Source: Rhodocaloribacter litoris (GTDB lineage: Bacteria; Bacteroidota; Rhodothermia; Rhodothermales; ISCAR-4553). Taken from it: a DNA stretch of 64,000 nucleotides. The DNA is taken from positions 4,433,095 to 4,497,094 of the forward strand of contig NZ_CP076718.1 of the NCBI RefSeq assembly GCF_011682235.2, read 5' to 3'. The position numbers and the translations under genes were made by a program. This document shows positions 17,788-27,880 of this stretch, piece after piece (the stretch's first letter is position 1; the number at the start of each line of letters is the position of its first letter). The notes under the pieces are model-generated. The model was not told where the DNA came from. It ran no database searches and saw only the letters and a program-made list of their open reading frames with translations.

Positions 17788-18816
17788 ATGACAACCTATC
17801 GTGAGGCCGGCGTCGACATCGATGCCGGCGAGGAGACGGTCCGCCGGATCAAACCCCTCGTGCGCGAGACGTTCACGCCCGGGGTGCTGGCGGATATCGG
17901 CGCGTTCGGGGCTTTTTTCGAACCTGACTTTCGGCGGTACCGGCATCCCGTGCTCGTTTCCTCCGTCGACGGCGTGGGGACCAAGCTGAAGGTGGCGTTC
18001 CGGATGAACCGGCACGACACCGTGGGACAGGACCTGGTCAACCATTGCGTGAACGACATCGCCGTCTGCGGGGCCGTGCCGCTGTTCTTCCTGGACTATT
18101 TCTCGACCGGAAAGCTGGACCCGGAGGTGGCCGAGGCGGTGGTGCGGGGGTTTGCCACGGCCTGCCGCGAGAACGGGTGCGCGCTCATCGGCGGTGAGAC
18201 GGCCGAGATGCCCGACCTGTACGAGACCGGCGAGTACGACCTGGCCGGCACCATCGTCGGGGTCGTCGAGAAGGAGCAGATCCTCGACGGGAGTCGCGTG
18301 CAGGAAGGCGATGTGCTCATCGGGTTGCCGTCGACCGGGCTGCACACCAACGGGTATTCGCTGGCCCGCAAGGTGCTCTTTGCCCATTACGGGGTGGCCG
18401 ACCGACCCGCCGGGCTGGGAGGGCAGACGGTCGGCGAGGCACTGCTGGCGGTGCACCGCTCGTATCTGCAGGCCATCCGTGCCCTCATCGAGCAGGACCT
18501 GGCGCATGCCTTCGTGCACGTGACCGGTGGCGGCATCCCGGGCAACACGGCGCGGGTGATGCCCGAAGGGCTCACGTTCGAGGTGGACTACGCGGCCTGG
18601 GAGCGGCCCGCCCTCTTCCGGCTCATCCAGTCGCTCGGAAACGTTCCCGAGGAGGACATGCGGCGCACCTTCAACCTGGGCATCGGGCTGATCGCCGTGG
18701 TGCCGGCCGGGCAGGTGGAAGCCGCCGAGGCCGTGTTGCGCGCGCGGGGCGAGGCACCGGTGCAGATCGGTCGGGTAGGCCGTGTGGCGCGGCCGGAGGC
18801 GGTGCAGCGTTCGTAG
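17788..18816 (+). CDS. purM: Phosphoribosylformylglycinamidine cyclo-ligase (AIR synthetase)
   Basis: PurM makes aminoimidazole ribonucleotide from FGAM with ATP, the fifth purine-synthesis step. The 342-residue product has the expected length. It shows [14 protein letters not shown] near residue 55, [11 protein letters not shown] in the middle, the [16 protein letters not shown] block and the [14 protein letters not shown] motif, all standard for PurM. It starts at the ATG at 17788 after a T-rich leader. It is not next to other pur genes here. Confidence 0.96.
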   Translation: MTTYREAGVDIDAGEETVRRIKPLVRETFTPGVLADIGAFGAFFEPDFRRYRHPVLVSSVDGVGTKLKVAFRMNRHDTVGQDLVNHCVNDIAVCGAVPLFFLDYFSTGKLDPEVAEAVVRGFATACRENGCALIGGETAEMPDLYETGEYDLAGTIVGVVEKEQILDGSRVQEGDVLIGLPSTGLHTNGYSLARKVLFAHYGVADRPAGLGGQTVGEALLAVHRSYLQAIRALIEQDLAHAFVHVTGGGIPGNTARVMPEGLTFEVDYAAWERPALFRLIQSLGNVPEEDMRRTFNLGIGLIAVVPAGQVEAAEAVLRARGEAPVQIGRVGRVARPEAVQRS

Positions 18817-18920
18817 CCGCAGCGCCGGCGGGCGCGGAAAACAAAACGCCCCGATTCGCCGTTCTAGTCCAGTCCTCCCGGCATGGAGGGAGGCCCGTTT
18901 CATCTTGTTTGTGACCGTCT

Positions 18921-19604
18921 ATGCTCTCGATTGCCGTCATCGTCGTTCTCAGCTATCTTGCCGGGTCCATTCCCGGGAGCGTCTGGGTAGGTAAATGGCT
19001 CTACGGGATAGACATCCGCCACTATGGGAGCGGCAACGCCGGGGCCACGAACGTCTTCCGGGTGCTCGGGTGGAAAGCCGGGGTGCTGGCGACCGTCGTC
19101 GACCTGGGGAAGGGCCTGCTGGCCGCGGGGGTGATCGCCACGATCCGGCTGGATGATCTGCCCTCCGGGCTGGCTTTCTGGCACGTCGAGACCTTCGTGC
19201 GCATGCTGGCCGGGCTGGCCGCGATCGTCGGGCACATGTTCCCGGTCTGGGCCGGCTTCAAGGGCGGCAAGGGGGTCAATACCGCGGCCGGGGTGTTGTT
19301 TGCGCTTTCCCCCGTGACGATGCTGATCACCCTGGGCGTCTTTGCCCTGGTGCTCTTGACCTCGCGCTACGTGTCGCTGGCTTCCCTGACGGCGACCATT
19401 GCGTTCCCCTCGGCCGTGGCCATCCGGAAGTACCTGTTTCACGTCGATTCGCTCGACGGCAGCCTGCTCATCATCAGCATTCTGATGGCCCTGGGCATCA
19501 TCTACGCGCACCGTGCGAACATCCGGCGGTTGCTCAACGGGACGGAGAACCGGGTCCGGACGTTCCGGCCGGCCCGGGGGATGCGGGGACGCGGAGAACT
19601 TTGA
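18921..19604 (+). CDS. plsY: Glycerol-3-phosphate acyltransferase PlsY
   Basis: PlsY is an inner-membrane enzyme that moves acyl groups from acyl-phosphate to glycerol-3-phosphate, making lysophosphatidate. The 227-residue protein has about five membrane segments. It also has the three family motifs: SIPGSVWVGK at the N-terminus, GSGNAGATNVFR, and FKGGKGVNTAAG. It precedes gpsA, the source of glycerol-3-phosphate, by 43 bases, so the pair forms a phospholipid-initiation unit. The Arg-rich tail beyond the last segment is not conserved in the family. Confidence 0.95.
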   Translation: MLSIAVIVVLSYLAGSIPGSVWVGKWLYGIDIRHYGSGNAGATNVFRVLGWKAGVLATVVDLGKGLLAAGVIATIRLDDLPSGLAFWHVETFVRMLAGLAAIVGHMFPVWAGFKGGKGVNTAAGVLFALSPVTMLITLGVFALVLLTSRYVSLASLTATIAFPSAVAIRKYLFHVDSLDGSLLIISILMALGIIYAHRANIRRLLNGTENRVRTFRPARGMRGRGEL

Positions 19605-19647
19605 TCCCCGGGCAGGTAGACGCTCTTTTCACGGCTCCATCAGGCAG

Positions 19648-20706
19648 GTGGCTAAAAAAATCGCAGTCATCGGGGCGGGCAGCTGGGGCACGGCCCTGAC
19701 GATCAGCCTGGCCTCGGCCGGACACCAGGTGTCGCTGTGGGCGCGACGCCCCGCCGCGGCGGCCTTCATGGATCAGGAACGCTACAACCCGACCTACCTG
19801 CCGCAGGCCCACCTGCCGGACTCCGTACACATTACCTCGAACCTGGCGGCGGCCGCGACGGACCAGGACCTGTGGGTCTTTGCCACACCCTCCCAGAGCG
19901 TCCGGGAGGTCGCCGCGCGGCTCAGGCCCTATGCCCGTCCGGACCTGATCGTCGTCTCCGTGGCCAAGGGCATCGAGAACGGCACGCTGCTGACGACCAC
20001 GCAGGTGCTCGCCGAGGTGCTGGAGAACGTCCCCCGGGCACGCATCGGGGTACTCTACGGGCCGAGCCACGCCGAGGAGGTGGTGACCGGCTGCCCGACG
20101 GCCGTCGTGGCGGCGGCTCCCGACCTTGCCGTGGCCGAGGAGATCCAGGACACGTTCATGACCCCGCGCCTGCGCGTCTATGCCAACACGGACGTCATCG
20201 GGGTGGAGATCGCGGGCTCGGTCAAGAACGTGATGGCGATCGCGGCCGGCATCAGCGACGGCGTCGGCTACGGCGACAACGCGAAGGCCGCCCTCATCAC
20301 CCGCGGCCTGGCCGAGATCCAGCGGCTGGGGCTTGCCCTGGGGGCCGAGGCCGGAACGTTTGTCGGCCTGGCCGGCATCGGGGACCTGGTCGTCACGTGC
20401 ATGAGCCGGCACAGCCGCAACCGCTACCTCGGCGAGCAGATCGGCCGGGGCAAGACGCTCGAGGCGGTCGAGCGCGAGATGACCATGGTGGCCGAAGGGG
20501 TGCGGACGACCCGCTCCGTGCGCGACCTGGCCCGCCGCCTCGAGATCGAAATGCCCATCACGGAAGCGGTCTACGCCATCCTTTTCGAGGGGAAAAAGCC
20601 GCAGGAGGCCGTCAACGAGTTGATGACGCGGTCGGCCAAGCAGGAGGACTGGCTTCCGGACTGCCTTCAGGAGCGCGTCCGGCATGCGGGCGCCGGGCGG
20701 CAATGA
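19648..20706 (+). CDS. gpsA: Glycerol-3-phosphate dehydrogenase (NAD(P)+)
   Basis: GpsA reduces dihydroxyacetone phosphate to glycerol-3-phosphate for phospholipid synthesis. The 352-residue product starts at GTG (19648) and immediately shows the Rossmann fingerprint IAVIGAGSWGTAL. YGPSHAEEV, GSVKNVMAIAAGI (catalytic lysine) and GLAGIGDLVVTC follow. Its TGA overlaps the ATG of the next gene (ATGA), so the AlbA_2 protein is probably translated by coupling. Together with plsY it supplies precursor for membrane lipid. Confidence 0.95.
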   Translation: MAKKIAVIGAGSWGTALTISLASAGHQVSLWARRPAAAAFMDQERYNPTYLPQAHLPDSVHITSNLAAAATDQDLWVFATPSQSVREVAARLRPYARPDLIVVSVAKGIENGTLLTTTQVLAEVLENVPRARIGVLYGPSHAEEVVTGCPTAVVAAAPDLAVAEEIQDTFMTPRLRVYANTDVIGVEIAGSVKNVMAIAAGISDGVGYGDNAKAALITRGLAEIQRLGLALGAEAGTFVGLAGIGDLVVTCMSRHSRNRYLGEQIGRGKTLEAVEREMTMVAEGVRTTRSVRDLARRLEIEMPITEAVYAILFEGKKPQEAVNELMTRSAKQEDWLPDCLQERVRHAGAGRQ

Positions 20707-21380
20707 CCACGCAACCGCCGACGATCATGACGCTTCGCGAACTGACCCGGCTGGTCGCTCTCGGTGAGGGACCGCGTCTCGAATTCAAGCGCCGCGTGCC
20801 GCACCCGGCCCGCATGGCCAAAGAGATCGTCGCCTTTGCCAATACGAACGGCGGGCATCTGCTGCTGGGGGTGGCCGACGACGGCACCATCCTGGGCGTG
20901 CGCGATGCGGGCGAGGAGGAGTTCTCGCTCCGGCAGGCGCTGGAGCGGCATTGCACCCCGGCCGTCTCGATCCAGGTCGAGCGCATCGAGGTCACCCGGC
21001 GGCGAGATGTGATCGTGGTGCACGTGCCGGAGAGTGCCGCCAAGCCGCATTTCGTGGTGAACAACGGCCAGGCTTCCGCCACGGCCTACGTGCGGGTGGC
21101 CGACATGAGCGTGGAGGCGAGCGCGGAGAAGGTGCAGCTGATGCGGGCCGAGCGGAGCCCGGCCGGGGTGCAGTTCACGTTCGGGGAGAAGGAGCTGTTG
21201 CTGATGCGGTACCTGGAGCAGTACGGCCGGATCACCGTGGCGCAATTCGCGCAGCTGGCGCACCTGACCCCGCACCGGGCTTCCCAGACGCTCGTGCTGA
21301 TGACCCGGGCCGGTGTGTTGCTCCTGCACACGAATCCCGGGGAGGACTATTTCACGCTGGCGTACGAGGAAGAGGGTTGA
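20703..21380 (+). CDS. Schlafen/AlbA_2-domain ATP-binding protein with C-terminal winged helix
   Basis: A 225-residue protein with an AlbA_2 (Schlafen core-like) domain at residues ~10-115. It is marked by EGPRLEFKRR near the start, FANTNGGHLLLGVADDG, and a late ATAYVRV strand. The C-terminal ~80 residues look like a winged helix: ITVAQFAQLAHLTPHRASQTLVLMTRAG is best read as a recognition helix region. Family members bind nucleic acid or ATP and are often regulators, but no target is known. It overlaps gpsA by four bases (ATGA), so the two are translationally coupled. Confidence 0.75.
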   Translation: MTTQPPTIMTLRELTRLVALGEGPRLEFKRRVPHPARMAKEIVAFANTNGGHLLLGVADDGTILGVRDAGEEEFSLRQALERHCTPAVSIQVERIEVTRRRDVIVVHVPESAAKPHFVVNNGQASATAYVRVADMSVEASAEKVQLMRAERSPAGVQFTFGEKELLLMRYLEQYGRITVAQFAQLAHLTPHRASQTLVLMTRAGVLLLHTNPGEDYFTLAYEEEG

Positions 21381-21522
21381 GGCGCCGGCCCCGTCGCCGC
21401 CCGGCGGCGGGAGGTGCGCCCGGAGCGGTGGCCGGTCGTGGCGCGCGAGCGTGCCCGGCGTGGTATGTCGTACCATTGTCACCGTCGTTTTCGTACATTG
21501 TGCCGTACCGGCCGTGATGAAA

Positions 21523-21534
21523 CCGTTATTGTAA
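21523..21534 (+). repeat. 12-mer repeat copy 3 (just before parC start)
   Basis: CCGTTATTGTAA variant followed by ag and seven A residues, which run straight into the parC ATG at 21543. The word takes the place of a ribosome-binding region; no purine-rich Shine-Dalgarno other than this A/G tract is visible. Confidence 0.85.
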
Positions 21535-21542
21535 AGAAAAAA

Positions 21543-23894
21543 ATGCCCGTAGTCGACGTCATTCCCCTGCACCAGACGACGCGTACGCGGTATCTGAACT
21601 ACGCGTTGTCCGTTATTACCAGCCGTGCCTTGCCGGACATCCGCGACGGGCTCAAGCCGGTGCAACGGCGTATCCTCTACGCCATGTACACAAACCTGCG
21701 GCTCTACCCCGACGCCCGCTACCGCAAGAGCGCCACGGTGGTGGGGGAGGTGATCGGCAAGTACCACCCGCACGGCGATGCCGCCATCTATGAGGCCATG
21801 GTCCGCATGGCGCAGGACTTCTCGCTGCGTGCGCCCCTGGTCGACGGGCACGGCAACTTCGGCTCGCTCGACGGCGACAACCCGGCTGCCATGCGCTACA
21901 CGGAGGCCCGCCTCCGGCCCCTGGCCATGGAACTGCTCGACGAGATCCGGAAACAGACCGTCGATTTCCGGCCGAACTTCGACGGGACGCTCTTCGAACC
22001 CGTGGTGCTCCCGGCCCGGGTGCCGAACCTGCTCGTCAACGGCGCCAGCGGGATCGCCGTCGGCATGGCGACGAACATTCCCCCGCATAACCTGGGCGAG
22101 GTCGTCGATGCACTCATCTACCTGATCAGCTCCCCGAATGCCCGTGTCGCCACGCTCGTGTCGAACTTCATCAAAGGACCCGACTTTCCCACGGGCGGGC
22201 GGGTCCTCAACGATGCGGACTCCCTCGTGCAGATCTACGAGCAGGGCGAAGGGGCCGTCGAACTGCGCGGCGAGTACCGGGTCGAGGGCAAGAAACAGAT
22301 CGTCCTCTATTCGATCCCGTACGGCGTGACGAAGGCCGCGCTCATCGAGCAGATCGCCGACCACATCGCCCACGAGCGGGTGCCGCAGCTCGTCGACATC
22401 CGGGACGAATCCACGGACGAGGTGCGCATCGTCCTGGAGCTCCGGCGCGGGGCGGACCCCGAAGCTGCCATGGCGTACCTTTTCAAGCATACGTCGCTGC
22501 AAACCCGCTTTCACGTCAACCTGACCTGCCTGGTGCCGACGGCCAACCCGGAGGTGGCCGTTCCCGCCCGGGTGGACCTGGTGACCATCCTCCGGCACTT
22601 CCTCGACTTCCGGATGGAGGTCGTCGTGCGCCGGCTGCAATACGAGCTCGAACAACTCGAGAAGCGGATCCACATCCTGCGCGGCTTCGAAAAGATCTTC
22701 GACGCGCTCGACGAGGCCATCAAGATCATCCGTGCCTCCGAGGACAAGCAGGATGCGGCGCAGCGCCTCATGCACCGCTTCCGCCTCGACGACGTGCAGG
22801 CGGAGGCCGTCCTCGAAACCAGGCTCTACAAGCTGTCCCGGCTGGAGATCGAGGCCATCCGGAAGGAGCTCGAGGAGAAGGAGCGCCAGGCGGCGGAACT
22901 CCGGGCGTTGCTCGGCGACGAGGCGGCCCGCTGGAAGCTGATCCGGGAGGAGTTGCGCGAGATCAAGAAGAAATACGCCGACGCGCGCCGCACGACCATC
23001 GCCGGCCCGGACGAGCACCTGGAGTATTCCGAAGAGGACTACATCGTGGCGGAGGACGTCTACGTGATCGTCTCGCGGGACGGATGGGTGAAGCGGCAGC
23101 GTTCCTACACGGAGGTGCAGAGCATCCGCGTGCGCGACGGCGACGAGGTTGGATGGGTGCTGCCGGGCTCGACCCGGGCCACGGTGGCGTTCCTGACGAA
23201 CTTCGGCCGGGCCTACACGGCCCGCATCGACGAGTTGCCGAACACGACCGGCCACGGCAATCCGATCCAGAAGATGTTCGACTTTTCGGACAGGGAGCAG
23301 ATCGTCGGGGTGATCAGCTTCGATCCCCGCGTGCTGCCGAAGGTGGAAGAGGAGCCGGCCGGGCGGGATGCGCCGGAGCTTTTCGAGGGGGCGTCGAACG
23401 GCGAGGCGGCCGGTGAGGGAGAGACAGGGCCGTTTCTGGTGGCGGTGACGGAGCAGGGGCAGGCCGTGCGCCTGCCCGTGGCGGGCTTCACCGAACCCTC
23501 CACGAAGAACGGGCGGATGTTCATGCGCCTGGCCGACGGGGACCGGGTGGTCATGGCCGAGCCGGCCGGGGGAGGCGAGAACGTGTGCCTGGCTTCTGCG
23601 GAAGGATACGTGCTGATCTTTCCCGTTCGCCAGCTCCCGGTGTTCAAGAGTGCGGCGAAGGGCGTCATTGCGATGCGGCTGGGGAAGGGCGATCGGGTTC
23701 TCGGGGCGACGCTCTCGTCGGCGGCCCGGCAGGGGCTGGAGGTGGAGACGACGCGGGGCCGGCGGGAGGTGGTGCGGACGACCAAGTTCGAGGTGACGCG
23801 GCGGGGCAACAAGGGGCGCCAGATCATCCGGCGCGGGGGGCTTCGCCGGGTGATCCGGGAGCCGGTTGAGCTGCCGTTGAACGGCAGGGGCTGA
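21543..23894 (+). CDS. parC: DNA topoisomerase IV subunit A (ParC/GyrA family)
   Basis: The 783-residue A subunit of a type IIA topoisomerase, which breaks and reseals DNA to decatenate or relax chromosomes. The breakage-reunion domain includes [18 protein letters not shown], the [15 protein letters not shown] region and the catalytic Tyr119 in [11 protein letters not shown] coiled tower follows around residues 400-500, then a C-terminal beta-pinwheel. A perfect GyrA box (QRRGGRG) is not evident, only degenerate Gly/Arg/Lys blocks near the end. I therefore prefer ParC to GyrA. parE follows 37 bases downstream. The ATG at 21543 matches the family start ([12 protein letters not shown]). Confidence 0.88.
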   Translation: MPVVDVIPLHQTTRTRYLNYALSVITSRALPDIRDGLKPVQRRILYAMYTNLRLYPDARYRKSATVVGEVIGKYHPHGDAAIYEAMVRMAQDFSLRAPLVDGHGNFGSLDGDNPAAMRYTEARLRPLAMELLDEIRKQTVDFRPNFDGTLFEPVVLPARVPNLLVNGASGIAVGMATNIPPHNLGEVVDALIYLISSPNARVATLVSNFIKGPDFPTGGRVLNDADSLVQIYEQGEGAVELRGEYRVEGKKQIVLYSIPYGVTKAALIEQIADHIAHERVPQLVDIRDESTDEVRIVLELRRGADPEAAMAYLFKHTSLQTRFHVNLTCLVPTANPEVAVPARVDLVTILRHFLDFRMEVVVRRLQYELEQLEKRIHILRGFEKIFDALDEAIKIIRASEDKQDAAQRLMHRFRLDDVQAEAVLETRLYKLSRLEIEAIRKELEEKERQAAELRALLGDEAARWKLIREELREIKKKYADARRTTIAGPDEHLEYSEEDYIVAEDVYVIVSRDGWVKRQRSYTEVQSIRVRDGDEVGWVLPGSTRATVAFLTNFGRAYTARIDELPNTTGHGNPIQKMFDFSDREQIVGVISFDPRVLPKVEEEPAGRDAPELFEGASNGEAAGEGETGPFLVAVTEQGQAVRLPVAGFTEPSTKNGRMFMRLADGDRVVMAEPAGGGENVCLASAEGYVLIFPVRQLPVFKSAAKGVIAMRLGKGDRVLGATLSSAARQGLEVETTRGRREVVRTTKFEVTRRGNKGRQIIRRGGLRRVIREPVELPLNGRG

Positions 23895-23920
23895 GGACGA
23901 CCGGACCGGGGACATTAAGA

Positions 23921-23932
23921 CCGTTATTGCAA
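23921..23932 (+). repeat. 12-mer repeat copy 4 (overlaps parE start codon)
   Basis: CCGTTATTGCAA whose last A is the first base of the parE ATG. This is the only copy without a clear following A-tract. Together with copy 3, both topoisomerase genes begin at this word. Confidence 0.85.
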
Positions 23933-25860
23933 TGCAAGCCTACACCGGAAAAGACATCCAAGTCCTGGAGGGACTCGAACCCGTCCGCAAGCGTCCCGGC
24001 ATGTACATCGGGGGGACGGGCAAGCCGGGGCTCCATCACCTGCTCTGGGAGATCGTGGACAACGCCGTCGACGAGGCAACGAACGGCTATGCCTCGCTCA
24101 TCGAGGTGACGCTGCACCGGGACGGGCGAAGCGTCACCGTCAGCGACAACGGGCGGGGCATCCCCGTCGACAAACACCCCACGAAGAAGGTACCGGCGCT
24201 CGAACTCATCCTGACCACGCTGCACGCGGGCGGTAAGTTCGACAACCGCAACTACATCACCTCGGGCGGGTTGCACGGCGTCGGCGCCTCGGTCGTCAAT
24301 GCCCTTTCCGAAGAACTGGTCGCCACCGTGAAACGCGACGGCAACGTCTACCAGCAGCGTTTTCGCCGCGGCAAGCCGGTCACGAAGCTCAAGTGCATCC
24401 AGAAAAACGCCCGGGGAACCGGCACGACGATCTTCTTCCGGCCCGATCCGGAGATCTTCGAAAGCACCACGTTCGACGAGGCCTGGATCCGGGAACAGCT
24501 CGAGGTCAAAACGTTCCTGAACGGAAATCTCAAGATCCTCTTCAGGGACGAAGCAAACGACCGGCGGTACGAGTTTTTCCACGAAGGGGGGATCGTCGAG
24601 TACCTGGCGCATCTGCTCCGGGAGCAGTCGGCCCGTCCGGTGCATCCGGATCCGTTCGTCGTGAAGCAGGAGGCGATGGAAGCCGGCAGCCGGGTGGAGG
24701 TGGCCCTCCAGTGGACCGAACTGCCCCGGGAGTACGTCTGCTCCTTCGTCAACGGGATTCCGACGCGCGACGGGGGCACCCACGAGCAGGGGCTCAAGGA
24801 CGCCGTTCGCAGTGCCGTCCGCGCTTACATGGAGACGCACGATCTGCTGCCGCGCAACCTGGATATCTCTGCCGACGACATCCGGGAGGGACTGATCGCG
24901 GTCGTTAACCTGTTCATGGTCGACCCGCAGTTCCAGGGGCAGACGAAAGAGAAGCTCAACAACCCGGAAGCCCGCTCGTTGATCGTCACGGCCGTCCGGC
25001 TGGAGCTCGAGCAGTTTCTGAACGCCCACCCGACGACGGGCGAGGCCATCGCCACCCGGGTGATCCAGGCGGCCCGGGCCCGGCATGCCAGCCGCGCCGC
25101 CGCCCGGCAGGTACGGCGCAAGACCAGCGTCAGCCACCGCCTCAACCTCCCGGGCAAGCTGGCCGACTGCACCTCGACGAACCCGGCCGAAAGTGAGATC
25201 TTCATCGTGGAAGGCGACTCGGCCGGCGGCTCGGCCAAGCAGGGCCGCGACCGGCGCTTCCAGGCCGTCTTGCCGCTGCGGGGCAAGGTGCTCAACGCCG
25301 AACAGGCCACCCTCAAAAAGGTCCTGGACAACAAAGAACTCTCCAACATCGTCCAGGCCCTCGGGTGCGGCATGGGTGACCACCTGCAGCTCGAAAACCT
25401 GCGCTACCACAAGGTGATCCTGCTCATGGACGCCGACGCCGACGGGCATCACATCGCCACGCTTCTCCTGACGTTCTTCTATCGTTACATGCGCCCGCTC
25501 ATCGACGAGGGCTATGTCTACCTGGCCCAGCCGCCGCTGTACCGGCTCGACATCGGGAAGGAAACCTACTGGGCCCTGGACGAGGCGGACAAGGATCGGA
25601 TCATCCGCAGGGTGAAGAAGCAGAAACCGAACGCCCGCGTCGAGATCCAGCGCTTCAAGGGCCTCGGCGAGATGATGCCGGAGACGCTGAAGGAAACCAC
25701 GCTCGACCCGGCACGGCGGCGGCTGCTTCAGGTGACGATCCCGGAGACGGAACGGCTGCTCACCGAACAGACCGTCACCGAGCTCATGGGCCGGGACACT
25801 TCGGCACGCTACGGCTTCATCATGAAGCACGCCGCCGAAGTTGAAGAATTGGACGTGTGA
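23932..25860 (+). CDS. parE: DNA topoisomerase IV subunit B (ParE/GyrB family)
   Basis: The 642-residue ATPase subunit partnering the upstream ParC. The GHKL ATPase domain has NAVDEATNGY, DNGRGIPVDKHP and GGLHGVGASVVNALS. The TOPRIM domain has EGDSAGGSAKQGRDRRFQA and DADADGHHIATLLL, which coordinate Mg and DNA. The C-terminal FKGLGEMMPETL block is standard. The length fits ParE or short GyrB. It starts at ATG 23932, whose A belongs to a 12-mer repeat, and lies 37 bases after parC in an A-then-B order. A tRNA-Lys gene follows. Confidence 0.9.
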   Translation: MQAYTGKDIQVLEGLEPVRKRPGMYIGGTGKPGLHHLLWEIVDNAVDEATNGYASLIEVTLHRDGRSVTVSDNGRGIPVDKHPTKKVPALELILTTLHAGGKFDNRNYITSGGLHGVGASVVNALSEELVATVKRDGNVYQQRFRRGKPVTKLKCIQKNARGTGTTIFFRPDPEIFESTTFDEAWIREQLEVKTFLNGNLKILFRDEANDRRYEFFHEGGIVEYLAHLLREQSARPVHPDPFVVKQEAMEAGSRVEVALQWTELPREYVCSFVNGIPTRDGGTHEQGLKDAVRSAVRAYMETHDLLPRNLDISADDIREGLIAVVNLFMVDPQFQGQTKEKLNNPEARSLIVTAVRLELEQFLNAHPTTGEAIATRVIQAARARHASRAAARQVRRKTSVSHRLNLPGKLADCTSTNPAESEIFIVEGDSAGGSAKQGRDRRFQAVLPLRGKVLNAEQATLKKVLDNKELSNIVQALGCGMGDHLQLENLRYHKVILLMDADADGHHIATLLLTFFYRYMRPLIDEGYVYLAQPPLYRLDIGKETYWALDEADKDRIIRRVKKQKPNARVEIQRFKGLGEMMPETLKETTLDPARRRLLQVTIPETERLLTEQTVTELMGRDTSARYGFIMKHAAEVEELDV

Positions 25861-25911
25861 CCGGCCGGGAAGAACAAATCCCGCCCCGCACGGGTATATT
25901 CCCGCCGCCAC

Positions 25912-25987
25912 AGGCCCGTAGCTCAACTGGCAGAGCAGCGGACTCTTAATCCGCGGGTTGAGGGTTCGAGTCCCTCCGGGCCTACCA
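25912..25987 (+). tRNA. tRNA-Lys (anticodon CTT)
   Basis: A full cloverleaf: acceptor AGGCCCG pairs with CGGGCCT, D-arm GCTC/GAGC, and anticodon stem GCGGA/TCCGC with loop CTCTTAA. The T-arm is GAGGG TTCGAGT CCCTC. The 3' CCA is encoded at 25985-25987. The anticodon is the centre of the loop, CTT, which reads AAG lysine codons. Confidence 0.95.
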
Positions 25988-26189
25988 TTTCTCTTTTTCA
26001 TTTCCGATCATTTTAGTGGGGGCGCCCCGGCGCCTCGCTCGTGCCCGCCGTACACGACCGATCGCTTTTTCCTTCTCCCGCGACCCGCTCCCGTACTGGC
26101 CGGGCTTCGACGCGCCGGCAGGCCGGCACGCATTAATTCGCCGCCGTTTTTGCCGATACCCGGCGGGGGATGCTTGTCCGGAGGAAACG

Positions 26190-26780
26190 ATGGCAGATGC
26201 AACGCTCGGACTGCTGCTTTTGCTGGCCTGGCAGGGCGCGGTAGGTGAGCTCGACGACGTGGAGCTGGCCCGCCGCATCCACCGCGGCGACCGGCAGGGC
26301 TTCCGGCTCTTTTTCGAACGCTATCATGCCTTCCTGCTGCACTACCTGGAACGCATGGGGGTCCCACCGGACGTGGCGGAGGACCTGGTGCAGCAGGCGT
26401 TTCTGGCCGTCTGGGAACGCCGGGCGCAGATCGATCCGAGCCGATCGCTCCGGGCGTTCCTGTTCCGGATCGGGCACAACCGGGCCCTGAACCACTTCCG
26501 GGACTCGCGCCGCCTCAGCTACGAGGCCGAGCTTCCCGAGTTGCCGGACCCCGCGCCGGGCGCGGATCGCCGGACCGACGCCACCTTCTTGCGGGCGCGG
26601 TTGCATGAAGCCGTTGGACGACTCCCCGAGCGCCGCCGGGCCGTCTTCGAGCTGTGCTTCTTGCAAGGACTCACGTACCGGGAGGCAGCCGAAGTGCTGG
26701 ACATCAGCCCGAAAACCGTGGAAAACCAGATGGCCCAGGCGCTACGCCACCTCCGGTCCGCGCTGGCCGGCTTCCGCTGA
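26190..26780 (+). CDS. ECF RNA polymerase sigma factor (FecI-like)
   Basis: A 196-residue extracytoplasmic-function sigma factor. Region 2 spans residues ~20-95, with YLERMGVPPDVAEDLVQQAF and FRIGHNRALNHFRD for -10 recognition. Region 4 (~130-190) has LPERRRAVFELCFLQGLTY and the helix-turn-helix AAEVLDISPKTVENQ. GGAGG lies six bases before the ATG at 26190 and fixes the start. A lipoprotein, a FecR-type anti-sigma and a TonB-dependent receptor follow on the same strand, the classic surface-signalling arrangement. It should redirect RNA polymerase to this operon when the receptor is occupied. Confidence 0.9.
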   Translation: MADATLGLLLLLAWQGAVGELDDVELARRIHRGDRQGFRLFFERYHAFLLHYLERMGVPPDVAEDLVQQAFLAVWERRAQIDPSRSLRAFLFRIGHNRALNHFRDSRRLSYEAELPELPDPAPGADRRTDATFLRARLHEAVGRLPERRRAVFELCFLQGLTYREAAEVLDISPKTVENQMAQALRHLRSALAGFR

Positions 26781-26896
26781 GCCGGAAAAAATTCGAGATT
26801 CGGATAGGGGTACCGGCCGGCTGGTGTGTTCAGAAGGTAGCCGGCCCGCATCAGGCCGGCCTGACGTACCATCCGAACAAACGCAGGAGGAATGAA

Positions 26897-27820
26897 ATGA
26901 AGACGCTGTATCGCGGCGGACTGACGCTGCTGCTGGCGCTGTCGCTGGCAGCCTGCGACACGCTACAGGACGATAACGTGGCGGCGCTCAGCGAGGAAGA
27001 CGCACAGGCCGTGGCCGAAATCATGGCCCAGTCGCTGGCCGACCGGAGCGATGGTCTCATGGCCGATCTGTACGATGCGACCGCCACGTTCGACGAAAAC
27101 GGCATGTACTTCCTGGCAGGCGATGTCGCCTCGAAAAACGACGACGCAGGCCTGAACTCGCGCTACTGGCGGGGCATGCGCCACGGGTACGAGGTGGACT
27201 ATGATTCCTCCACAGGCACCCACACGCTTCATTTCCTGCACGAGGTGAAGCGGCCCGGCTTCCAGAAGTCCATCGAGACGCTCCTGGCGTACATTTTCAA
27301 GGACACCGAGGGGCAGTTCATTGCCCGGCCGCGCGCCGAAAAGGACCGCATCGCTTCCATCGACTTTGAAGGCTTCCGCAAGGGATCGATCGCCCATCGG
27401 ACACCCTCGGGCGGTGAGCGGAGCTCTTCCTTCGAGCGCCGCGCAACCTGGCACGTTGAAGGCCTGGAGGCGGCGAGCGATACGATCGCCTTTGCGGGCG
27501 AGCAGGAGATGGAAGGCACCCGCCAGTACGTCGACCGCAGCGACCAGAAGGTCGAGCAGGAGTTCCAGGCACAGCTGGTCACCGACGGGCGGGTTCTCAT
27601 TCTCAAGCCGTCGGCAACCGATTCGCTGGAACACCTGACCTTCGGTACGTTGATCTACCACGTGCGGATGGTCAGGCGCACCGGCGACCAGGAGGTGGTG
27701 CGCGAGGCGGAGGGAACCATCGAACTGAATGGTGACGGTTCGGCCCTGATGCGCTTCTTTGGCGTACCGCAAACGTACCGTATTTTCCTGAGCACCGGCG
27801 ACGTGGAGCGGGGCTCGTGA
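26897..27820 (+). CDS. Lipoprotein of unknown function
   Basis: A 307-residue predicted lipoprotein: MKTLYRGG, a hydrophobic core, then lipobox LAAC with the lipidated cysteine near residue 20. The mature part is acidic at first and then beta-rich, with no recognised domain. AGGAGG six bases upstream supports the ATG at 26897. It lies between the ECF sigma factor and the FecR gene, which is unusual for a FecI-FecR-TonB operon. It may be a ligand-binding or sensory partner of the receptor, but that is inference from position only. Confidence 0.8.
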   Translation: MKTLYRGGLTLLLALSLAACDTLQDDNVAALSEEDAQAVAEIMAQSLADRSDGLMADLYDATATFDENGMYFLAGDVASKNDDAGLNSRYWRGMRHGYEVDYDSSTGTHTLHFLHEVKRPGFQKSIETLLAYIFKDTEGQFIARPRAEKDRIASIDFEGFRKGSIAHRTPSGGERSSSFERRATWHVEGLEAASDTIAFAGEQEMEGTRQYVDRSDQKVEQEFQAQLVTDGRVLILKPSATDSLEHLTFGTLIYHVRMVRRTGDQEVVREAEGTIELNGDGSALMRFFGVPQTYRIFLSTGDVERGS

Positions 27821-27823
27821 ATG

Positions 27824-27840
27824 CAACCCGAAGCGGGTTG
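27824..27840 (+). terminator. Small hairpin between lipoprotein and FecR genes
   Basis: CAACCCG and CGGGTTG form a perfect 7-bp stem with a 3-base loop directly after the lipoprotein stop. No T-run follows, so it is more likely an mRNA stabiliser or attenuator than a strong terminator. Confidence 0.35.
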
Positions 27841-27880
27841 GGGAGCCGCGGGGCGCTCCAACCCGCTTCCCCGTACTCCC

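Noticed and set aside
21609-21620. A near match CCGTTATTACCA inside parC
   Set aside because: Only the first eight bases match; it lacks the GCAA end and A-tract, so it was not counted.
20667-23915. 1082-codon open frame antisense to parC
   Set aside because: parC is unmistakable on the other strand; the antisense frame is an effect of high GC at third positions.
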